Positions 40,667 through 50,289 of a stretch of DNA of 64,000 nt are shown here, piece after piece. The position numbers were made by a program, and so were the translations under genes. The notes beneath the pieces are model-generated. The model had not been told where the DNA came from, ran no database searches, and saw only the letters and a program-made list of their open reading frames with translations. The number at the start of each line of letters is the position of its first letter. Position 1 is the first letter of the stretch. The stretch comes from Paenibacillus methanolicus. GTDB lineage: Bacteria; Bacillota; Bacilli; Paenibacillales; Paenibacillaceae. The stretch spans positions 1 to 64,000 of the forward strand of contig NZ_VNHS01000017.1 of assembly GCF_008124765.1 (NCBI RefSeq), given 5' to 3'.

Positions 40667-42265
40667 ATGACGCAAGACGTAAGCAAACTGAGTTTGAAAG
40701 AAAAGATTGGCCAACTGTTCGTATTCGGCTTCCAGGGATACGAGCCGGCTCCGGAAATATTGGATTTAATCGAGCGCTATGGCGTAGGCGGCGTGATCTA
40801 CTTCACGCGCAATATCGCCGATGCCAAACAGGTGCACCAGCTGTCGCAAAGCTTGAACGAAGCCAGCCGGAAGGCCGGCCGCGTGCCGATGTTCATCGCG
40901 ATCGACCAGGAAGGCGGCATGGTCGCCCGTCTGGTGAAGGGCATAACGCTGACGCCCGGCAATATGGCGCTAGGCGCCACGGGCGACGCCGAAGCGGCGG
41001 GCGATACCGCGCGCATCAGCGGCGAGCAGCTGCGCGCGGTCGGCGTGAATTTGAACTTCGCGCCGGTCGTGGACGTCAACAACAACCCGGATAATCCGGT
41101 CATCAACGTTCGCTCTTACGGCGACAACGCCGAACTGGTAAGCGAATTCGGCCTTGCCGCGGTGCGGGGCTACCAGAGCGCGGGCGTCTCGGCGACGGTG
41201 AAGCATTTCCCGGGCCACGGCGACACGAACGTCGACTCGCATCACGCGCTCGCGCTGCTGGCGCATGACCGCGCGCGGCTGGAGGAGATCGAGCTGGTGC
41301 CGTTCCGCAGAACGGCGGGAGACGCCGATTTCGTCATGACCGCGCACGTCGGCTTGCCGGCGCTCGATCCGTCCGGCGTGCCTTCCACGCTGTCGAGGCC
41401 GATTCTGAGCGGCCTGCTCCGCGAGGATATCGGCTACCAGGGCATCATTATCACGGACTGCCTGGAGATGGACGCGATCGATAAGAATTACGGTCCCGGC
41501 CGAGGCTCGGTCATGGCGCTGCAGGCGGGCGCGGACATGGTGCTCGTCTCGCATACCCCGGCCAAGCACCGCGAGGCGCTGGCGGCGGTCGAAGCGGCGG
41601 TCGCGAGCGGCGAGCTGTCGGAGGAGCGGATCGACGCGTCCGTGAAGCGGATTCTGGCGGCGAAGGCGAAGCGCGGGCTGTATGAGCCGCTGAAGCCTTG
41701 GGCGGAGATCGAGGCGAGCCTCGATACGCTAGAGCAGCGCCGGAGCGTGGAGAAGTGGAGCGAAGCGTCGGTAACGCTCGTTAAGAACGAAGGCGGCCTG
41801 ATACCGCTGCGCAACGAAGCGAAGACGCTCGTGCTCTGGCCGGAGATCGTCGCGGTATCCGTCGCCGACGAGATGCTCTCCGAGGACGGGACGCTCGGCG
41901 CGAGGCTGGCGCACCGTCTCGCCGACGTGACCGAGCGCAAGGTGACCGATCCCGACGCGCTCGAGGGACTCGAGCAGTTCGAGCAAATCGTATTCGTCAG
42001 CTATGACGCGGCGAAGTTCCCGGCGGAGCGCGTCATGGCCGCCAAGCTCGCGGAGCTGGCGCCGGATCGCACGGTCGCCGTCTCGGTGCGCAATCCGCTC
42101 GATCTGCTGCTGTTCCCGGACGTGAAGGCGTTCCTGGCCGTCTACGAATGCCGTCCGCTCGCGCTGGAGGCCGCGGCCAAGGCGCTGACGGGGGAGCTTG
42201 CGCCGGTAGGCCGGCTGCCGCTGCGCATCTCCGAGCAATATCCGCTCGGGTGGCGCTGGCAATAA
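40667..42265 (+). CDS. nagZ: Beta-N-acetylhexosaminidase, GH3 (NagZ-like)
   Basis: 532 residues with a GH3 N-terminal barrel: MFIAIDQEGGMVARL, NLNFAPVVDVNNNPDNPVIN, the conserved KHFPGHGDTNVDSHHALAL with the Asp-His catalytic dyad, and DCLEMDAI. The C-terminal 190 residues form the accessory domain of Gram-positive NagZ proteins. It removes GlcNAc from muropeptides or chitooligosaccharides. There is no signal peptide, so it may be cytoplasmic. It is co-directional with the YesMN-like genes, with a 40-base gap. Confidence 0.9.
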   Translation: MTQDVSKLSLKEKIGQLFVFGFQGYEPAPEILDLIERYGVGGVIYFTRNIADAKQVHQLSQSLNEASRKAGRVPMFIAIDQEGGMVARLVKGITLTPGNMALGATGDAEAAGDTARISGEQLRAVGVNLNFAPVVDVNNNPDNPVINVRSYGDNAELVSEFGLAAVRGYQSAGVSATVKHFPGHGDTNVDSHHALALLAHDRARLEEIELVPFRRTAGDADFVMTAHVGLPALDPSGVPSTLSRPILSGLLREDIGYQGIIITDCLEMDAIDKNYGPGRGSVMALQAGADMVLVSHTPAKHREALAAVEAAVASGELSEERIDASVKRILAAKAKRGLYEPLKPWAEIEASLDTLEQRRSVEKWSEASVTLVKNEGGLIPLRNEAKTLVLWPEIVAVSVADEMLSEDGTLGARLAHRLADVTERKVTDPDALEGLEQFEQIVFVSYDAAKFPAERVMAAKLAELAPDRTVAVSVRNPLDLLLFPDVKAFLAVYECRPLALEAAAKALTGELAPVGRLPLRISEQYPLGWRWQ

Positions 42266-42298
42266 CAGAGCGCGTATTCATCGGCATTATTTAGAAGG

Positions 42299-42345
42299 AA
42301 GAGCCGCAACCTCGTCGGGAACGATAAGGGTACGGCTCTTTTTCA
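42299..42345 (+). terminator. Terminator after the GH3 gene
   Basis: AAGAGCCG-(loop)-CGGCTCTT with TTTTT, 34 bases after the stop codon. Confidence 0.8.
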
Positions 42346-42440
42346 TTAGAAGAAAGCGCTTGGCAGGGCGGCGATCTTCGCTGGTTCGTGAACGGAGGAA
42401 TGAGAGGAAACGATTCGGGAAACAATTTAAGCAAGAGGTG

Positions 42441-42482
42441 TTGACAAAGCTTTTAAATTGCGTTATCTTTAATTCGAGATAA
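42441..42482 (+). promoter_or_regulatory. Promoter and operator of the MarR/MhqR-type gene
   Basis: TTGACA (42441-42446), 17 bases, then TATCTT (42464-42469). The -10 lies inside the palindrome TTATCT-TTAATTCG-AGATAA (42463-42482). This resembles the MhqR box known from Bacillus, with ATCT and AGAT arms. It predicts autorepression. Confidence 0.7.
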
Positions 42483-42524
42483 TTAAATCCAAAGCAAAGC
42501 AGCGGGAAAGGAGCGGTGGAAACG

Positions 42525-42974
42525 ATGCCGATCGAACTCGATGACGAACAAGCGGTGTCGCTCAAGCTGTTCGTCGTATTGTCCAAAGCCTACAAGACGC
42601 TAATGGATCAGGCGATGAAGGACATGAAGCAGCACCATCTGTCGCCGTCGGAATTTACGATTCTCGAAGTGCTGTACAACAAAGGACGAATTCCGCTGCA
42701 GCAGATCGGGAGCAAGATTCTCGTCACGAGCGGCAGCGTCACCTACAATATCGACAAGCTCGAGAATCGCGGACTGCTGAAGCGGGTTCCTTGTCCGGAT
42801 GATCGGCGCGTCACGTTCGCCGAGATCACCCAAGCGGGAACCGAGCTGTTCGATCGTATCTTTCCACCGCACGCGGAAGTCATACACGGATTGACGGCAG
42901 GGCTGGACAGCGAAGAGAAGCGATTGATGACCGAACTGCTTAAGAAGCTTGGCAAGGGCAGCGGCGCCGGATAG
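42525..42974 (+). CDS. mhqR: MarR-family regulator, MhqR-like
   Basis: 149 residues; ATG at 42525 after GGAAAGGAG (a GTG nine bases upstream is possible). The winged-helix MarR fold is visible: LSPSEFTILEVLYNKGRIPL, IGSKILVTSGSVTYNIDKLE, then KRVPCPDDRRVTFAEITQAG. The MhqO/MhqD-like genes downstream and two matching operators argue for MhqR, which senses quinones and electrophiles by cysteine-independent or other means. Cys residues: one, in VPCPDD. Self-regulated. Confidence 0.8.
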   Translation: MPIELDDEQAVSLKLFVVLSKAYKTLMDQAMKDMKQHHLSPSEFTILEVLYNKGRIPLQQIGSKILVTSGSVTYNIDKLENRGLLKRVPCPDDRRVTFAEITQAGTELFDRIFPPHAEVIHGLTAGLDSEEKRLMTELLKKLGKGSGAG

Positions 42975-43035
42975 ACGCATGTCGGTAAGGCCAGACAAGG
43001 CAGCGGGCAAATAAGGCTGCTTTCCACTGGCCTAA

Positions 43036-43053
43036 TATCTTAAATCAAAGATA
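43036..43053 (+). promoter_or_regulatory. MhqR-like operator before the dioxygenase operon
   Basis: TATCT-TAAATCAA-AGATA, the same arms as the operator of the regulator gene. A -10-like GATAAT overlaps its right arm; a second promoter-like TTGACA lies at 43137. A 7-codon frame follows an AGGAGG at 43070 and could be a leader, or chance. Confidence 0.65.
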
Positions 43054-43209
43054 ATGAATATTGAAGTTCAAGGAGGCGGCGGATAATGTCAATAGAGAAG
43101 AAATCTTAACGGTAGACGGATTTGCATAGTTAGCAGTTGACACTAAACTGCTTTTACTTGAAATACAAACTAAACAAGGCTCATTGGAGCCCCAAAGGAG
43201 CGATTTTTT

Positions 43210-44160
43210 ATGACTCTTCGTACATCCGGTATCCACCATATCACCGCATTTGCCAGTGATCCGCAAGCGAACGTCGATTTCTACGCAGGCGTGCTCGGTT
43301 TGAGACTGGTCAAAAAAACGATCAACTTCGATGCGCCTGAAGTGTACCACCTCTATTTCGGCAACGAGAACGGCAGCCCCGGCACGATCATCACGTTCTT
43401 CCCGTGGCCGAACTCCCGCAGAGGCCGGATTGGCGGCGGTCAGGTCGGGACGACGACATACGTCATTCCGGAAGGAACCCTCGGCTTCTGGGCGGAGCGG
43501 CTTGCGAAACTCGGCGTGAAAGCGGAGCAGACCGCTCGCTTCGGCGAAACGTTCCTCCAGTTCGTCGATAATGAAGGCTTGCAGCTGGAGCTGGTGGAGC
43601 GCAGCGAAGGCGAACCTAGCCAATGGTCGTTCGGCGGCGTACCGGCCGACAAAGCGATCAAAGGCTTCGGCGGCGCGATTCTGTACAGCGTCAACCATGC
43701 GCAGACGGCGGATGTGCTCGTGAATGTCATGGGACTTGCTAAAGTCGGCGAGGAAAATGGCTACGCCCGCTTCCAATCCGACGGGAATCTCGGTAACATC
43801 ATAGATGTTCGGCTGGAAAATATGGCCTGGGGCGCGGGCGGCGCGGGCACCGTTCACCATATCGCATGGCGCGCGAAAGATTTCGAGGAGCACGAAGCAT
43901 GGCGGGAACAGGTAGCCGGCCACGACCTCGGCCCGACGCCGATCGTAGACCGTCAATACTTCAATGCCGTTTACTTCCGGGAAGGCGGCGGCATCCTGTT
44001 CGAGATCGCGACCGATCCTCCGGGCTTCGCCCGCGACGAGGCGCCGGAGACGCTCGGCGAGAAAGTGATGCTGCCCGAATGGTATGAGCCGCACCGTGCG
44101 GCAATCGAAGGCAATCTGCTGCCAATTCAAGTACGCGTATTGGAGGGTGATGAACAATGA
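43210..44160 (+). CDS. mhqO: Ring-cleaving dioxygenase, MhqO-like
   Basis: 316 residues, made of two glyoxalase/VOC halves. The first begins with IHHITAFASDPQANVDFYAG, whose histidine is a metal ligand; the second has HHIAWRAKDFEEHEAWREQV and ends in REGGGILFEIATDPPGF with the glutamate ligand. Members of the family split hydroquinone or catechol rings and give quinone resistance. It is the first gene of a three-gene operon under the MhqR-like operator, with ATGA overlap to the next gene. Confidence 0.88.
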   Translation: MTLRTSGIHHITAFASDPQANVDFYAGVLGLRLVKKTINFDAPEVYHLYFGNENGSPGTIITFFPWPNSRRGRIGGGQVGTTTYVIPEGTLGFWAERLAKLGVKAEQTARFGETFLQFVDNEGLQLELVERSEGEPSQWSFGGVPADKAIKGFGGAILYSVNHAQTADVLVNVMGLAKVGEENGYARFQSDGNLGNIIDVRLENMAWGAGGAGTVHHIAWRAKDFEEHEAWREQVAGHDLGPTPIVDRQYFNAVYFREGGGILFEIATDPPGFARDEAPETLGEKVMLPEWYEPHRAAIEGNLLPIQVRVLEGDEQ

Positions 44161-44780
44161 GACATATTTTCGAACCGGGAACGGACGCGAATGCGCCGAC
44201 GCTGCTGCTGCTTCACGGCACGGGCGGAACGGAACGGGATTTGCTGGGACTCGGGCGGATGATTTCGCCCGCTTCTCCGCTGCTCAGCGTCAGAGGTAAC
44301 GTGCTGGAGAACGGCATGCCGCGGTTTTTCCGCCGGCTGGCTGAAGGGGTGTTCGATATCGAGGATCTGATCGCTCGCACGGAAGAACTGAATCGCTTCT
44401 TGGACGAAGCCGCCGCCCAGCATGGATTCGACCGCGGCAACGTCGTCGCGGTCGGCTATTCCAACGGAGCGAATATCGCGGGCAGCCTGCTGTTCCATCA
44501 CGCGAACTCGCTGCGCGGCGCGATCTTGCATCATCCGATGGTGCCGCGGCGCGGCGTGGAGATCCCGTCCTTGAACGGCGTGCCGGTGTTCATCGGCGCC
44601 GGTACGAACGATCCGATCTGCACCCGTTCCGAATCGGATGAGCTGATCTCGCTGCTGGAAGCCGCGGGCGCCGCCATAACCGCGCATTGGGAGCAGGCCG
44701 GCCATCAGCTGACCCGCACCGAGGCGCAGGCGGCGGCGGAATGGTTCCAGGCGTCCTTCGGCGCCGGTGTCGGTCGATGA
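44157..44780 (+). CDS. mhqD: Carboxylesterase/hydrolase, MhqD-like
   Basis: 207 residues, alpha/beta-hydrolase fold. HGTGG near the start forms the oxyanion loop, the nucleophile is S in GYSNGAN, the acid is D in GTNDPIC and the histidine is in GHQLTR. The catalytic triad and length are as in YodD/MhqD. It acts on ester or lactone products of ring cleavage. Overlaps both neighbours. Confidence 0.88.
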   Translation: MRHIFEPGTDANAPTLLLLHGTGGTERDLLGLGRMISPASPLLSVRGNVLENGMPRFFRRLAEGVFDIEDLIARTEELNRFLDEAAAQHGFDRGNVVAVGYSNGANIAGSLLFHHANSLRGAILHHPMVPRRGVEIPSLNGVPVFIGAGTNDPICTRSESDELISLLEAAGAAITAHWEQAGHQLTRTEAQAAAEWFQASFGAGVGR

Positions 44781-45391
44781 TTACGATCGATCCGGCGCTC
44801 CATAGCGAACGCGACGTCTACAAGCTGATGATCGGCAGCGTCGTCCCTAGGCCCATCGCCTGGGTGACGACGCTCTCGGAGAACGGCGTGCTGAACGCCG
44901 CGCCGTTCAGCTACTTCTCCATCGTCTCGAGCAATCCGCCGCTGCTCGGCGTGTCGGTCCAGCGCAAGGGGGGCGAGATGAAAGACACCGCCCGCAACAC
45001 GATCGCCAGGGGCGAGCTCGTCATCCACATCGTCGACGAGGATAACGTCGCCCAGGCGAATGCGACGGCCGCCAGTCTGCCGCCGGAGGAGAGCGAAGCG
45101 GAGCTTGCCGGCTTGACGGCCGTACCGAGCGAAGCGATCGCGGTTCCGGGTCTCGCCGAAGCCAAAATCCGGATGGAGTGCGTGCTGGATCAGGTCGTGC
45201 CGCTGAGCCGGCCGGGCGAGACGGAACCGACGGGCGATCTGCTCATCGCGCGCGTCGTCCGGTTCCACGTCTCGGAGAGCGTGTACCAGAACGGACGCAT
45301 CGACGCCGGCAAGCTGCAGCCGGTGAGCCGGATGGCCGGTCACGACTATGCGTCGCTAGGCCGATTGTTCTCCATAGACCGGCCTACATAA
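44777..45391 (+). CDS. FMN-binding flavin reductase-like protein
   Basis: 204 residues from the ATG at 44777 (overlap ATGA). The flavin reductase-type split barrel is seen in VPRPIAWVTTLSENGVLNAA, PFSYFSIVSSNPPLLGVSVQ and ARNTIARGELVIHIVDEDN. In this operon it would reduce quinones or provide reduced flavin. It takes the place of the azoreductase or nitroreductase genes in Bacillus subtilis MhqR operons. Confidence 0.85.
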   Translation: MITIDPALHSERDVYKLMIGSVVPRPIAWVTTLSENGVLNAAPFSYFSIVSSNPPLLGVSVQRKGGEMKDTARNTIARGELVIHIVDEDNVAQANATAASLPPEESEAELAGLTAVPSEAIAVPGLAEAKIRMECVLDQVVPLSRPGETEPTGDLLIARVVRFHVSESVYQNGRIDAGKLQPVSRMAGHDYASLGRLFSIDRPT

Positions 45392-45395
45392 CCGC

Positions 45396-45439
45396 AAATC
45401 CCCTGCCAGCGCCTAAAGGCGTGCGGCAGGGGATTTTTT
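45396..45439. terminator. Terminator after the quinone-resistance operon
   Basis: AAATCCCCTGCC and GGCAGGGGATTT with an inner GCGCC/GGCGTGC stem and six T's; usable in both directions between the convergent genes. Confidence 0.85.
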
Positions 45440-45464
45440 GTTGTATGCAGGTTTGAGGCTCGTC

Positions 45465-46094
45465 TTATTCTGCCCGGTTATCGCTTTGCACCATGCGATC
45501 AAACAGCGATATTAGCTCGTCGCTGTAGGCTTCCAGGTCGACGGTGTCCGTCAACTTCTTATTGAACATATATTCGCCGATCGCGCCCTGAATCACGGAA
45601 GCCATGACCTCCACGTTAAATGCGCGGAATTCCCCTCGCGTCTGTCCTTCGACCAGGATACGCTGCAGTTCGGCCGCGAGCGGATCTTCGTCGTCATCGC
45701 CGATTTTATAATACGGGACATTGTCCGGCGTTCGCGAATGGAAAATGATTTCGATCAGCGCGGTGCTGTGTCTAGGACGGGTAGCCTGGTAGGCGAGACT
45801 GGCGGCAATATAGGTGTGCAGCTTCTCTATGTTCGAGGATGCCCCGCCCGTTCGCTCCAGGACGTAACCGGCCGAATCGCCGACTAGCGCCATCAGCGTG
45901 TAGTCCATCAGTTCGTTCTTATCCCTGAAGTGATAGGAAATGAGCGCCGTGCTGATGCCGGCCCGTTTGGCGATTTGCGCAAGGCTCGCATTCGCGAACC
46001 CGATTTCGTCGAGCGTCGTGATGGCCGCGTCGACGATCTGGGCGCGCCGGGCTTCCGTAATGAACGATTGCTTCTCTTCGGTCTTCTTGCTCAT
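45465..46094 (-). CDS. TetR-family regulator
   Basis: 209 residues; ATG at 46094. HTH at residues 16-60: ARRAQIVDAAITTLDEIGFA, SLAQIAKRAGISTALISYHF. The ligand domain is typical. It is the second gene of a two-gene leftward operon after the membrane protein at 46180-46653, and the operator at the operon promoter suits a TetR dimer, so autoregulation is inferred. Confidence 0.88.
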   Translation of the reverse strand: MSKKTEEKQSFITEARRAQIVDAAITTLDEIGFANASLAQIAKRAGISTALISYHFRDKNELMDYTLMALVGDSAGYVLERTGGASSNIEKLHTYIAASLAYQATRPRHSTALIEIIFHSRTPDNVPYYKIGDDDEDPLAAELQRILVEGQTRGEFRAFNVEVMASVIQGAIGEYMFNKKLTDTVDLEAYSDELISLFDRMVQSDNRAE

Positions 46095-46179
46095 GGGTAA
46101 TTTCCTCCCCCGACAGCGGAGCATGCTTCATGAATCGCGGCCTCCGGGGGCAACCTTCGGCGTGCATGCGGCTAGTCGG

Positions 46180-46653
46180 TCATTTCGAGTTCGATTTGGC
46201 TTTCTTGCTCCATTTTACGAGCTGAATGATGGCGATGACAACTGCAGCGTTAATCGCGATTTTGAGCGGACTGGCTTCAATGTGTTCGGGCATGCGGTCG
46301 AATATCGAACCATCGAACAACCGGCCGACCAAGAAGACGACGACGATCAGCAGGCGGAGCGCGAAAACGACCGGAATCATGCCGAGCGCCATCTGAAACA
46401 ACGGCTTGCCGTGCTCGCTTCGCGCGAGAATGAGCGGAGAAGCCGCTAGCGCCATAATGCCGCCCAGCGCCATGAGCGCCGGCTGGATCCAGCCGTACCA
46501 AGGAAGATCGCCGGCTTGCCAATTGTCGGCGTAGAAATACCAGACGGCCCCTAGGGCGATAATGCCCGCGGCTGCGCTTAACGCCGCGAACCACTTGCGG
46601 TCCGAATCCTTAACGAACGTGGAACTTGCTTTCGAATCTTGTGAATCGTTCAT
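46180..46653 (-). CDS. Four-TM membrane protein
   Basis: 157 residues; the ATG at 46653 gives the best spacing to AAAGGGG (an ATG two codons upstream is close). Spans at about 23-42, 55-75, 84-107 (LFQMALGMIPVVFALRLLIV as core) and 132-148; basic C-terminus. It is the first gene before the TetR gene, so it is probably its regulated target, perhaps a stress or transport accessory. Not recognised. Confidence 0.65.
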   Translation of the reverse strand: MNDSQDSKASSTFVKDSDRKWFAALSAAAGIIALGAVWYFYADNWQAGDLPWYGWIQPALMALGGIMALAASPLILARSEHGKPLFQMALGMIPVVFALRLLIVVVFLVGRLFDGSIFDRMPEHIEASPLKIAINAAVVIAIIQLVKWSKKAKSNSK

Positions 46654-46765
46654 GTTCATTTCCCCTTTGCTGGCGATTGTTGATGCTTCCTCGGACGACA
46701 ACGCGACGACGGTTTGGATGAGGGTTCAATGATTTGGTTGGTCGGGTAAATTGTAAATTGACTTT

Positions 46766-46823
46766 GTAATCATAAAACTGATTACTCGATCAAATTATAG
46801 TCTGGGCGAACAATAAATGTCAA
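46766..46823 (-). promoter_or_regulatory. Perfect sigma-A promoter with a TetR-type operator
   Basis: On the reverse strand TTGACA (46823-46818) and TATAAT (46799-46794), 18 bases apart. Immediately downstream is GTAATCA-TAAAAC-TGATTAC (46766-46785), a 7-bp perfect inverted repeat over the start of transcription. Confidence 0.75.
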
Positions 46824-46831
46824 CGGCACGC

Positions 46832-46877
46832 AAAAAAATCCCCGAAAAACGGGCAGATGCCCATTCTTCGGGGATTT
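46832..46877 (-). terminator. Terminator of the HD phosphohydrolase gene
   Basis: AAATCCCCGAA and TTCGGGGATTT with an inner GGGCA/TGCCC stem; T-run on the reverse strand. Confidence 0.8.
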
Positions 46878-46959
46878 CGTTTCACGAAACGCGCGCCGCA
46901 GCTTAGACGGCGCCAACGGTTTCACCTTGGCTTGCGGTCTTCCGCGGCGGGATGGCGGT

Positions 46960-47583
46960 TCACTCGCCTTCGGACAATTCGTCGAGCGTCTTGCTGAAGG
47001 CGCTGGCCATATGATCGAGGAACCATTCGGTCTCCTGCATGCCCAATTTGGCGAGCGACTGTTCGATTTGACCTTTGGCCACGGCGAATTCGCGGTTGCC
47101 GGAGGACAGCTCGGACAGGCACTTGATATAGGCGTCGAGCAGGTCGGCCGCCTTGACGATGCGCCGCAGCTCCAGCTCCTCCGCATCGTGCGTCGCCGCA
47201 TCCGGCGCGTGCTGGGCGAGCTCGCGCAGCAACGGCTCGTAGGCGGCCTTCAGCGGGTCCGGCACCATGCCCATCAGCCGCTCGCCGGCCATTGCCTCGA
47301 GTTCCCGGAAATTCGAGAGCATGCGCGGGTTGTGATGCTTGACCGGCGTCGGGATATCTCCGGTGAACACTTCGGTTGCGTCGTGGAATAAGGCGATCGT
47401 CGCCGCGCGGTCGGCGTTCAGCGAGCGGCCGTACACGCGGTTGCCGATCTCGCACAGCAGGTGGGCGAGCAGCGCGACGTGATAGGAATGCTCGGCGACG
47501 TTCTCGCGCGTCGTGTTGCGCATGAGGCTCCATCTTTTTATATATCGCAGCCGGTACAGGTAAGCGACAAAGTGATTTTCCAA
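46960..47583 (-). CDS. yfbR: HD-domain 5'-nucleotidase, YfbR-like
   Basis: 207 residues from a TTG at 47583 with GGGAGAG upstream. Metal ligands match YfbR: H32 in VAEHSYHVALLAH, H67-D68 in LFHDATEVFTGDIPTPVK, and a final D in AADLLDAY. E. coli YfbR removes phosphate from deoxynucleoside 5'-monophosphates. It is divergent from fumarase. Family length is normal. Confidence 0.88.
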   Translation of the reverse strand: MENHFVAYLYRLRYIKRWSLMRNTTRENVAEHSYHVALLAHLLCEIGNRVYGRSLNADRAATIALFHDATEVFTGDIPTPVKHHNPRMLSNFRELEAMAGERLMGMVPDPLKAAYEPLLRELAQHAPDAATHDAEELELRRIVKAADLLDAYIKCLSELSSGNREFAVAKGQIEQSLAKLGMQETEWFLDHMASAFSKTLDELSEGE

Positions 47584-47684
47584 GCGCGTTCTCTCTCCCT
47601 TGCGGATGGTTCTCCTATCGCGGAGGTCTATGCTATTATAGTATTATACCAGTTTTACGAATAGAGAGAGGAGCACCATCGTTT

Positions 47685-49232
<1,548 letters not shown>

Positions 49233-49276
49233 ACCATCCGCCGCGGCGATGGCCCAAGTCTAGACATAAATGAGGG

Positions 49277-50248
49277 ATGCGCGTGCGCAATTTCGGCCTG
49301 GCATTCAATAAGAAATTCGAACAATGGATGTTTCTCATTATCCCGGGATGCCTCATCCTGGGATTTCTTTTTTCGGGGGCGCTTGCGCGATTCGCCGGCA
49401 CCGTCCCGTACTTGTTCGCCTATGTGACGTTCGTGATGGCGATCGGCTGCGGAATGAAGCATCTCGCGACGGTGATGAAGCGGCCCGGCGTAATGGCGTG
49501 GACGTTCGTCCTGACCCATATCGTGTCCCCGCTTATCGCGTACGGACTCGGCGCGCTGATCTTCGGCGCGGACTCCCCGTACGTCGTCGGTTTCGTATTG
49601 TTCACGATCATCCCGCTCGGAGTCTCGACCGTGCTGTGGGTCGGCATGTCGGGCGGCAGCGTTCCGTTGATTCTGGCCATGGTCGTCATCGACTCCGCGT
49701 TAAGTCCATTCGTCGTGCCGACCGGCATTCATCTCTTGTTCCGCGAGAGCGTCGAGACAGATACGGCGCAGATGATCGTGGATTTGTTGACAATTATCGT
49801 GGTGCCAACCGTTATCGGCGTCCTGCTGCACGATCTGACCAAAGGGCGCATACAGCCGGCGATTCAGCCCTACGCGGCGCCACTCTCGAAGATCTGCTTC
49901 GCGCTCGTCGTACTGTTGAACGCGGCGGCGATCGCGCCTCAGGCTTCGGCGCTGAAGGGCGATCTGATGCGGATCGTGCCGCTGGCGGTCGTGATGGTCG
50001 GACTTTGCTACGCTGTCGGCTTCCTAGGCGCGCTGCCCTATCGGAACCGGGAGTTGCTCACGACGGTCTCGTACGCTTCGGGCATGCGCAATATTTCGCT
50101 CGGCATCGTGCTGGCCATGGGATACTTCAGTCCGCTCGCGGCGGTTCCCGTCGTCCTGTCGATTCTGATCCAGCAGCCGCTTGCAACGCTGCACCATGCC
50201 GTTTTACACAAACTTTACAATCGGAAGGCTGGCGTTCATAGCCCATGA
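49277..50248 (+). CDS. BASS-family sodium:solute symporter
   Basis: 323 residues with about ten hydrophobic spans. Family motifs are in KRPGVMAWTFVLTHIVSPLI and, near residue 270, in YASGMRNISLGIVLA, the second inverted half with its crossing point. Members (YocS-like) move organic anions or related acids with sodium. The next gene's first possible start overlaps its stop, but that may not be the true start. Confidence 0.85.
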   Translation: MRVRNFGLAFNKKFEQWMFLIIPGCLILGFLFSGALARFAGTVPYLFAYVTFVMAIGCGMKHLATVMKRPGVMAWTFVLTHIVSPLIAYGLGALIFGADSPYVVGFVLFTIIPLGVSTVLWVGMSGGSVPLILAMVVIDSALSPFVVPTGIHLLFRESVETDTAQMIVDLLTIIVVPTVIGVLLHDLTKGRIQPAIQPYAAPLSKICFALVVLLNAAAIAPQASALKGDLMRIVPLAVVMVGLCYAVGFLGALPYRNRELLTTVSYASGMRNISLGIVLAMGYFSPLAAVPVVLSILIQQPLATLHHAVLHKLYNRKAGVHSP

Positions 50249-50289
50249 CGAGTACGATAGGGGACAGGAAACGGTGGGGGATGCGGAAA

